From CAVRUH01 sp963822595 (GTDB lineage: Bacteria > Chlamydiota > Chlamydiia > Chlamydiales > Waddliaceae), in contig CAWGIG010000001.1 in assembly GCA_963822595.1 (NCBI GenBank), forward strand, positions 248,001 through 312,000: 64,000 nucleotides of DNA, read 5' to 3'. Below the pieces are notes generated by a model. That model worked only from the letters and a program-made list of their open reading frames with translations, made no database searches and was not told the DNA's origin. The number at the start of each line of letters is the position of its first letter. Position 1 is the first letter of the stretch. The position numbers and the translations under genes were made by a program. Below, one piece after another: positions 62,045-64,000 of this stretch.

Positions 62045-62888
62045 AGTCTATTACAGTTCCGCCCGTAGCTTGGAATCCTTGTAACTTACGCGCTCCTAAC
62101 GGAGATAGTGTCCTTTTTGACACATAAAGAACATCCAATCCGTGCCATTCCGATGTAAGGAACGCCTCAGGAATGACGCGATAAGGGGTTTTCTCTTGTC
62201 TAAGCCTCTCAAAGATTTTAGGAAATTCACTATAGACACTCGGACGAATGAGGTCCATTGCAGGAAGACAAACCGCCACCGAAGCTTCATCCTCCATTTT
62301 GCCATCGATAATCATCTTCAAATGAGGATATCGTTCTTTTGTCGTGAGTTGCGCGATAAGAAGAGGATCAGAAAGACCGGTAGTATCCAGTGATACATAA
62401 GAATCTAAACCCTCCGGCAGATACCCGGAAAGTAAATCCAGATACTCCCCTGCTACATCGCGGCAAAAGAGTTTTAACACTTGTGTTCCCCTTAACATTT
62501 CAGCATTGATTTGGTGAAAATCTGAGACCTCAATTCCCATTTCTTTTGAAAACACAGAAACATCTTCAAATCCCCTTTTGAGCCACTCACCAAGATTTTT
62601 TTCTTGTTCTTCGTCCCATGGAAAATTTAGAGAAAAATCCATCGTTCCCTTATAAAGACAAATACCGATTGTTTTTTCACGGTATTGTTTCCACAGTGTG
62701 TTGCAAAAGTGCTCCAGAGATAGCTTTAAGGAGTTATATTGCGCGATGCTATTCAGGGGTTGAGGCAGCTTAGAGAATAACCCTAAGTCGATATTCCATA
62801 AAATATGGTCTGCAGACTCGGCTAAAGCCTGTTGCTGTTTCCAATCCAGATTAGAATGTAATGTGCCATCTAAGGATATTTCCATCAT
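62007..62888 (-). CDS. Hypothetical protein, 293 aa (likely chlamydial conserved)
   Basis: Soluble, mixed alpha/beta. Blocks that look conserved: HILWNIDLGLFSKLPQPLN, REKTIGICLYKGTMDFSLNF, SYVSLDTTGLSDPLLIAQLT. Not recognised. Its start overlaps the stop of trmB by 4 bp, so it is translated with it; this suggests a role in the same process or only a shared promoter. Its end overlaps the TPR gene. Confidence 0.75.
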   Translation of the reverse strand: MMEISLDGTLHSNLDWKQQQALAESADHILWNIDLGLFSKLPQPLNSIAQYNSLKLSLEHFCNTLWKQYREKTIGICLYKGTMDFSLNFPWDEEQEKNLGEWLKRGFEDVSVFSKEMGIEVSDFHQINAEMLRGTQVLKLFCRDVAGEYLDLLSGYLPEGLDSYVSLDTTGLSDPLLIAQLTTKERYPHLKMIIDGKMEDEASVAVCLPAMDLIRPSVYSEFPKIFERLRQEKTPYRVIPEAFLTSEWHGLDVLYVSKRTLSPLGARKLQGFQATGGTVIDFTEGFHELHPIQ

Positions 62889-63562
62889 CTCTTCCTAAAT
62901 TGATGGTATCTAATTTCTCTACCTTTTTCACGCCAAAGTTGCTCAAAGTAGGATGATCCATATCCCTGGTGATCGGTATGATAAAACGGATCGGGACAAG
63001 TCGATTCAAAACTCGCATTTCCAAGCAAGCAATCGACCATAATTGCAGAGTAATCGACATCGTCTGTAACAAGAGTCATCATTCCCTTAGCGGTCAAAAT
63101 TCTGTTCATCTCTTCGACAAAAGAAGGATTAATAATTCGATGTTTTGCATGAGCTCTCTTGGGCCAAGGATCTGGGAAATTGACGAATACTTCGCTGACA
63201 GAGTGTTTCGGAAAATAGAGAGAGGTTGCCAAAAAGCCCTCGCCGCATAGGACGATGAGATTATTGATTTTGTTATTTTGTATCTTCGACCAGATTTTTC
63301 TTACTCTTTCGAATTTTTTTTCGACAGCGACCCAGTTCACATGAGGATGTGACAATGCCTTTGCTTCTATCCAGGCTCCGTTGCCGCTGCAATACTCGAC
63401 ATGTACGGGGTTGTTATTGCCAAAAAGATCGGGTGAGTTCCAACCCGGAAACTTAAATTCATCGTAGTGATCATAGTATTCCGGCACGTACCAGACTCTA
63501 TCTTGGATAATAACTTCTCTATTTTCCCAATTAGTGGGTGGTTTCAAATTCTTTGGTTTCAT
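62885..63562 (-). CDS. trmB: tRNA (guanine-N7)-methyltransferase
   Basis: 225 residues. It methylates G46 in the variable loop of tRNA using SAM. EYCSGNGAWIEAKALSHPHV is the SAM-binding motif (E-x-G-x-G form), NFPDPWPKRAHAKHRIINP is the family signature, and FVEEMNRILTAKG follows. It is first in a two-gene unit with the 293-aa protein. The divergent gene map begins 68 bp away. Confidence 0.95.
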   Translation of the reverse strand: MKPKNLKPPTNWENREVIIQDRVWYVPEYYDHYDEFKFPGWNSPDLFGNNNPVHVEYCSGNGAWIEAKALSHPHVNWVAVEKKFERVRKIWSKIQNNKINNLIVLCGEGFLATSLYFPKHSVSEVFVNFPDPWPKRAHAKHRIINPSFVEEMNRILTAKGMMTLVTDDVDYSAIMVDCLLGNASFESTCPDPFYHTDHQGYGSSYFEQLWREKGREIRYHQFRKR

Positions 63563-63629
63563 GGAGGTAAATTATAACTGCTTTCACGTTTTTTTGCCAT
63601 AAAACACGTAGCTATGCTATTATAAATGC

Positions 63630-64000
63630 ATGAATATCAAACGCAATGATCCTTGTTGGTGTGGAAGTGGGGAAAAATGGAAAAAATGCCATTATCCCGA
63701 GAAAGGCAGTGTATCTGTCACTCCCCTAGATGTTAAACAAATCTATAAGAAAAAATACCAAATCCTCATAAAAAACGACGAGCAGATCGCGGGTATTCGA
63801 AGATCTGGTCATTTAGCGGCAAAAATCCTGGATGAACTCTGCGCAATGGCTAAAGAAGGTGTCACGACTAAAGAACTCGATGATTACGCCTATAAGCGTG
63901 TCATAGAATCCGGCGCCGTCCCTGCCACCCTAAATTATGGAAATCCCCCCTTCCCAGGAAGCATTTGCACCTCGATTAACGAAGTTATTTGCCACGGAAT
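63630..64000 (+). CDS. map: Methionine aminopeptidase with N-terminal SEC-C motif (cut by window edge)
   Basis: Removes the initiator Met from new proteins. The N-terminus NDPCWCGSGEKWKKCHYPEK is a SEC-C zinc motif, as in other chlamydial Map proteins. Then follows the pita-bread core (IRRSGHLAAKILDEL, LNYGNPPFPGSICTSINEVI, CHG with the first active-site His). The frame is open to base 64000. The start ATG at 63630 has only a weak ribosome site. Confidence 0.96.
   Translation, partial: MNIKRNDPCWCGSGEKWKKCHYPEKGSVSVTPLDVKQIYKKKYQILIKNDEQIAGIRRSGHLAAKILDELCAMAKEGVTTKELDDYAYKRVIESGAVPATLNYGNPPFPGSICTSINEVICHG

Overview
The window looks like a piece of an environmental (Parachlamydiales-type) chlamydial chromosome. 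Support for this is the gene order rpe-efp-accB-accC, known from Chlamydia; a methionine aminopeptidase with an N-terminal SEC-C zinc motif; BrnQ and SurE; many secreted or membrane proteins of no recognised family; and eukaryote-like repeat proteins (TPR, ankyrin, Sel1, J-domain) typical of intracellular bacteria. Base composition is moderately AT-rich. No rRNA, CRISPR array or prophage is visible.

Layout. 1-10.4 kb: a fused MsrB-MsrA, an SDR gene with an in-frame TGA beside a TetR regulator, small basic proteins, two hypothetical genes, and two decayed genes for large secreted proteins. 10.6-20.4 kb: accessory genes, including a TPR/J-domain protein, a secreted nucleotidylyltransferase-DUF6624 fusion with a truncated second copy, a heme oxygenase-bacteriophytochrome operon, and two overlapping exported LicD-like genes. 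20.5-27.8 kb: four tRNAs (Tyr, Thr, Asp, Val), a tightly packed PP-loop ATPase / MoxR AAA+ / TraB-like operon with frameshifts, SurE and YitT. 27.8-42.5 kb: Inc-like and exported proteins, the accC-accB-efp-rpe housekeeping block, BrnQ and MFS transporters, three tandem Sel1-like genes, and a phosphoribosyltransferase facing a hydrolase. 42.5-50.3 kb: an intact insertion sequence sitting inside an older palindromic repeat, an acyl-CoA synthetase, a FadL channel and thymidine kinase. 50.4-51.0 kb: a gene-free 589-bp nested palindrome. 51.0-64.0 kb: a PnuC-like mini transporter, a three-gene cluster (very large protein, ClpB-like AAA+, tandem DEDDh exonuclease), ankyrin and TPR proteins, TrmB and the start of Map.

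How genes work together. FadL and the acyl-CoA synthetase suggest fatty-acid scavenging, with AccB/AccC supplying malonyl-CoA. BphO makes the biliverdin that BphP needs. The divergent 51.3-58.6 kb cluster encodes proteins that share a bipartite basic, NLS-like stretch, so they may act together, perhaps in the host.

Repeats are dense. A palindrome of about 62 bp beginning TAAAGGGGTCAGGCCTCGTAG occurs six times. Several genes carry single-base frameshifts, including the normally essential accC, so some breaks may be assembly errors rather than true decay.
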